From assembly GCA_964416175.1 (NCBI GenBank), contig CAYQDF010000025.1, positions 1 to 33,873 on the forward strand: a stretch of DNA of 33,873 nucleotides, given 5' to 3'. Under the pieces are notes generated by a model, which saw only the letters and a list, made by a program, of their open reading frames with translations, searched no databases and had not been told where the DNA came from. Shown here in pieces: positions 32,138 to 33,873 of the stretch (within the stretch, counting starts at the first letter, position 1; each line of letters starts with the position of its first letter). A program made the position numbers and the translations under genes. The stretch is from CAYQDF01 sp964416175. Its GTDB lineage: Bacteria; Chloroflexota; Anaerolineae; Anaerolineales; UBA4823.

Positions 32138-32769
32138 TACACGCTTGTCATTTCGCCCAGAGTTTCTTCTACGAAGCGTTCCACGACGTGGCTGGGGATG
32201 GCGATCCCCAGGTCGCCGCCGACGATCAGGGTGTTGATCCCGATCACACTGCCAGAAGCGTTCATGAGCGGGCCACCCGAGTTGCCGGGGGCCAGGCGCA
32301 CGTCGCTGCGGATCACGTCGACGCTCCCGCGCGGCCCCCGCACCGGAGCACTGCCCAGGCCGCTGATCACACCGACGGAGACCGCCCCGTGCTGCCCCCA
32401 TGGATGCCCGATCGCCAGGGCGATCTGCCCAACGCGCAGGCCGCGTGAATCGGCGACCGGCGCCGGGGGGAAATCCAGGGCGTCATCAGCTGTGTGCTCT
32501 GCCTGAAGGAGGGCCAGGTCGATCTCCGGCGCTTCGGCGATGACCCGCGCCGGGAATTCACGCCTGCCGTCTTCCAGCAGGGTGAGGCGCGGCCGGCCGC
32601 GGTGGATCACATGGTAGTTCGTCACGATCATCCCGCCAGCCCGCCACACCACCCCCGCCCCTGCGCCAAAGCGCCCATTGTGGACGACGACCAGGCTCTG
32701 CCTGGAACGCTGGAAGACCGCGGCCAGGGACTCGGCGATCGCGTCCGAAAGATCCAGTGCAGGGTACAT
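32137..32769 (-). CDS. Trypsin-like serine protease (S1C/HtrA-like, no PDZ)
   Basis: This 210-residue protein has the complete catalytic triad: His53 in VTNYHVI, Asp84 in EIDLALL and Ser164 in APGNSGGPL. It has the HtrA/DegP protease fold but no PDZ domain, no signal peptide and no membrane segment, so it should be cytoplasmic or dependent on the neighbouring PDZ protease. Its start overlaps the stop of the PDZ protease as TAATG, and its own stop overlaps the regulator start in the same way, so the three genes are translationally coupled. Confidence 0.9.
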   Translation of the reverse strand: MYPALDLSDAIAESLAAVFQRSRQSLVVVHNGRFGAGAGVVWRAGGMIVTNYHVIHRGRPRLTLLEDGRREFPARVIAEAPEIDLALLQAEHTADDALDFPPAPVADSRGLRVGQIALAIGHPWGQHGAVSVGVISGLGSAPVRGPRGSVDVIRSDVRLAPGNSGGPLMNASGSVIGINTLIVGGDLGIAIPSHVVERFVEETLGEMTSV

Positions 32770-33683
32770 TATTTCCGTTCTCCAATTGTAACCGTTACGG
32801 TCGCCAGCTGCCCGCCGCGCAGCACCTCCACGGCCGTCGGTTTACCGACCAACTCTCCCACCAGACGCGCCAGCAGCTCGTCCGGATCGCTGACCGGCGC
32901 GCCGGCGATGCCGGTCAGGATGTCGCCGACCATCAGGCCGCCGGCTTCCGCCGGGCTCCCTGGCTCGACGCCCACCAGGAGCAGGCCGGTTTCCTGCTGG
33001 CGCCCGAGCGCCTGCTTCTGGGCCGATGGAAGCTCCACCGGCTGGCTGCGCACGCCCAGATAGCCGCGGCGCACCGAGCCGTGTTTTGCCAGCGACTCGG
33101 CGATCTGCCAGGCAAGCCCGGCAGGGATGGCGAGCGAAGCGCCGCGCACCAGGCCGGAGGTGTTCATGCCGAGCACCCGCCCGGCGCTGTCGACCAGCGG
33201 CCCGCCGGAGAAGCCTGGGTAGGGGATGGCGTCGGTGCGGATGTACTGCTCCAGCAGGCCCCCGCGCCCGGTGCGGAGCGGACCGCCGATGGCGCTCACC
33301 ACGCCCAGGCTCGCCTGGATGCCCTCCGGGGAAGGGCGGCCCAGCGCCAGCGCCAGCTGCCCGATCCGCGCCTCACCCGAAACCCGCTCCGCCACGGCTG
33401 CGGAAGGTTTCTCCAGGCGCAAGACCGCCAGGTCGCTCCCCGGATCGCGCCCCGCCAGCCGGGCAACGAGCCGGGCGCCATCGGGGAGGATCACCGGGAT
33501 GTCCTCCTCACGCTCCAGGGCATGGTTTGCAGTCAAGATCGAATCACTGGTGAACGCGATACCGCTCGAAGGCAGGCGCCGCCGCCCATCGACCAAAACC
33601 GTGGCTGCGCCCGCTTTTTCCACTGCCGCCGCCATGGAGTCCGAGAGGGCGGTTAGGATGTTATTGCCGTTTGATTGGGACAT
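32769..33683 (-). CDS. Trypsin-like serine protease with C-terminal PDZ domain
   Basis: This 304-residue HtrA-like protease has triad His54 (TANHAL), Asp84 (GSDLAVLRL) and Ser159 (PGFSGGPLV), then a PDZ domain (about 205-300) with GYLGVRSQPVELP, GLLLVGVEPGSPAEAGGLMVGDIL and a VTVTIGERK end. No signal peptide or transmembrane segment is visible, which is unusual for DegP-type proteins and suggests a cytoplasmic location. The start is taken as the second ATG (33681-33683), which sits 9 bases after AAGGAG. The ATG at 33687-33689 is only 3 bases from the site. Confidence 0.88.
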   Translation of the reverse strand: MSQSNGNNILTALSDSMAAAVEKAGAATVLVDGRRRLPSSGIAFTSDSILTANHALEREEDIPVILPDGARLVARLAGRDPGSDLAVLRLEKPSAAVAERVSGEARIGQLALALGRPSPEGIQASLGVVSAIGGPLRTGRGGLLEQYIRTDAIPYPGFSGGPLVDSAGRVLGMNTSGLVRGASLAIPAGLAWQIAESLAKHGSVRRGYLGVRSQPVELPSAQKQALGRQQETGLLLVGVEPGSPAEAGGLMVGDILTGIAGAPVSDPDELLARLVGELVGKPTAVEVLRGGQLATVTVTIGERK

Positions 33684-33724
33684 GAGCATCTACTCCTTAA
33701 GCAAGTGTTACCTAAACTGTCAGA

Positions 33725-33730
33725 ATTATA
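33725..33730 (-). promoter_or_regulatory. Possible -10 box for the protease-regulator operon
   Basis: On the minus strand TATAAT is found 36-42 bases before the two candidate ATGs, overlapping the 3' edge of structured repeat copy B. No good -35 is visible. If used, transcription would begin just after the repeat, which would then act as DNA rather than as part of the mRNA leader. Confidence 0.35.
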
Positions 33731-33873
33731 AATAACGTCAGGTCGGAATAACGCCGCTTCGACTGCATGGCAGGCATCCCTTCAGTACCCACGGGACATG
33801 TCTGAGCGGAACAGGGTCAAAGTCCCGAGTTTGCAAGGGAGCAGTCGCAGAAGCCCGCCACTCCGCTCAGCGC
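33728..33873 (-). repeat. Structured intergenic repeat, copy B (cut by window end)
   Basis: Read on the minus strand, this is the second copy of the element at 8828-8973. The stem CTGAGCGG/CCGCTCAG, CGGGAC/GTCCCG and the TCCC/GGGA pair are unchanged. In the stem GTGGCGGGC/GCCCGCCAC two C-to-T changes convert G-C pairs into G-U pairs while keeping the pairing. It lies about 38-44 bases upstream of the PDZ-protease start, in the same orientation as that gene. Its outer edge is not visible. Confidence 0.8.

Noticed and set aside
32138..32401. N-terminal extension of the LuxR-type regulator inside the protease gene
   Set aside because: The extension is an Arg/Pro-rich shadow of the protease frame, and the TAATG junction supports the short form.
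1..33873. CRISPR arrays, insertion sequences, phage genes, rRNA
   Set aside because: No regularly spaced repeats, no transposase or integrase motifs and no rRNA-like sequence were seen. The two repeat families lack target-site duplications that I could identify.

Overview
This is about 34 kb of GC-rich, gene-dense chromosome from a bacterium. The gene content suggests a Chloroflexota (Anaerolineae-like) organism: an NfeD/slipin pair, a Ycf45/SpoIIIAA-type ATPase with an R3H domain, lipoproteins with long Pro/Thr/Glu linkers, PdxS/PdxT vitamin B6 synthesis, a stand-alone PEP/pyruvate-binding protein, and frequent TTG/GTG starts. The assignment comes from family knowledge and was not tested by a search. 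Almost everything is housekeeping or ordinary accessory metabolism. I see no phage, transposase, rRNA or CRISPR array.

Layout, left to right. 1-1349: tRNA-Ser(CGA) and a lipoprotein with a duplicated domain, both on the minus strand. 1572-6174: a five-gene minus-strand cluster read nfeD, slipin, GNAT acetyltransferase, ribonuclease D, beta-CASP metallo-beta-lactamase nuclease. 6441-8713: a nitrilase-family amidase and a polysaccharide flippase on the plus strand, closed by a repeated terminator element. 8828-8973: a structured intergenic repeat just upstream of a secreted protein (9023-9931). 9985-11126: a gene remnant, a YbaK-type deacylase and an EthD-like protein on the minus strand. 11248-12596: a hypothetical protein and a PaaG-like enoyl-CoA isomerase/hydratase on the plus strand. 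12622-19313: mostly minus-strand genes for rhomboid protease, guanylate kinase, thymidylate kinase, the Ycf45-like ATPase, a GNAT-like protein and PdxST, with one plus-strand FmdB-type zinc ribbon gene. 19551-20459: a receiver-GGDEF diguanylate cyclase. 20662-25499: dnaN, a PEP-binding-domain protein, a deoxynucleoside kinase and Hsp20 on the plus strand, closed by the second copy of the repeated terminator. 25598-31275: a minus-strand polyamine operon, potABCD plus a class III aminotransferase, with a very good promoter. 31472-33683: a minus-strand operon of two trypsin-like proteases and a LuxR-type regulator with a degenerate receiver domain.

How genes work together. The pot operon should import putrescine or spermidine, and the aminotransferase should begin its breakdown. 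PdxS and PdxT make pyridoxal phosphate, the cofactor of that aminotransferase. Thymidylate kinase, guanylate kinase and the deoxynucleoside kinase supply nucleotides, with dnaN nearby. NfeD and slipin form a membrane partner pair.

The most interesting non-coding signals are two repeat families. One is a 146-bp structured element present twice (8828-8973 plus; 33728-33873 minus, cut by the window end). Both copies sit 40-50 bases upstream of a start codon and point the same way as that gene. The two copies differ in a way that keeps RNA pairing through G-U pairs. The other is a terminator-like element present twice (8715-8790 and 25503-25577), each starting 1-3 bases after a stop codon and sharing a conserved leader before a hairpin of different sequence.
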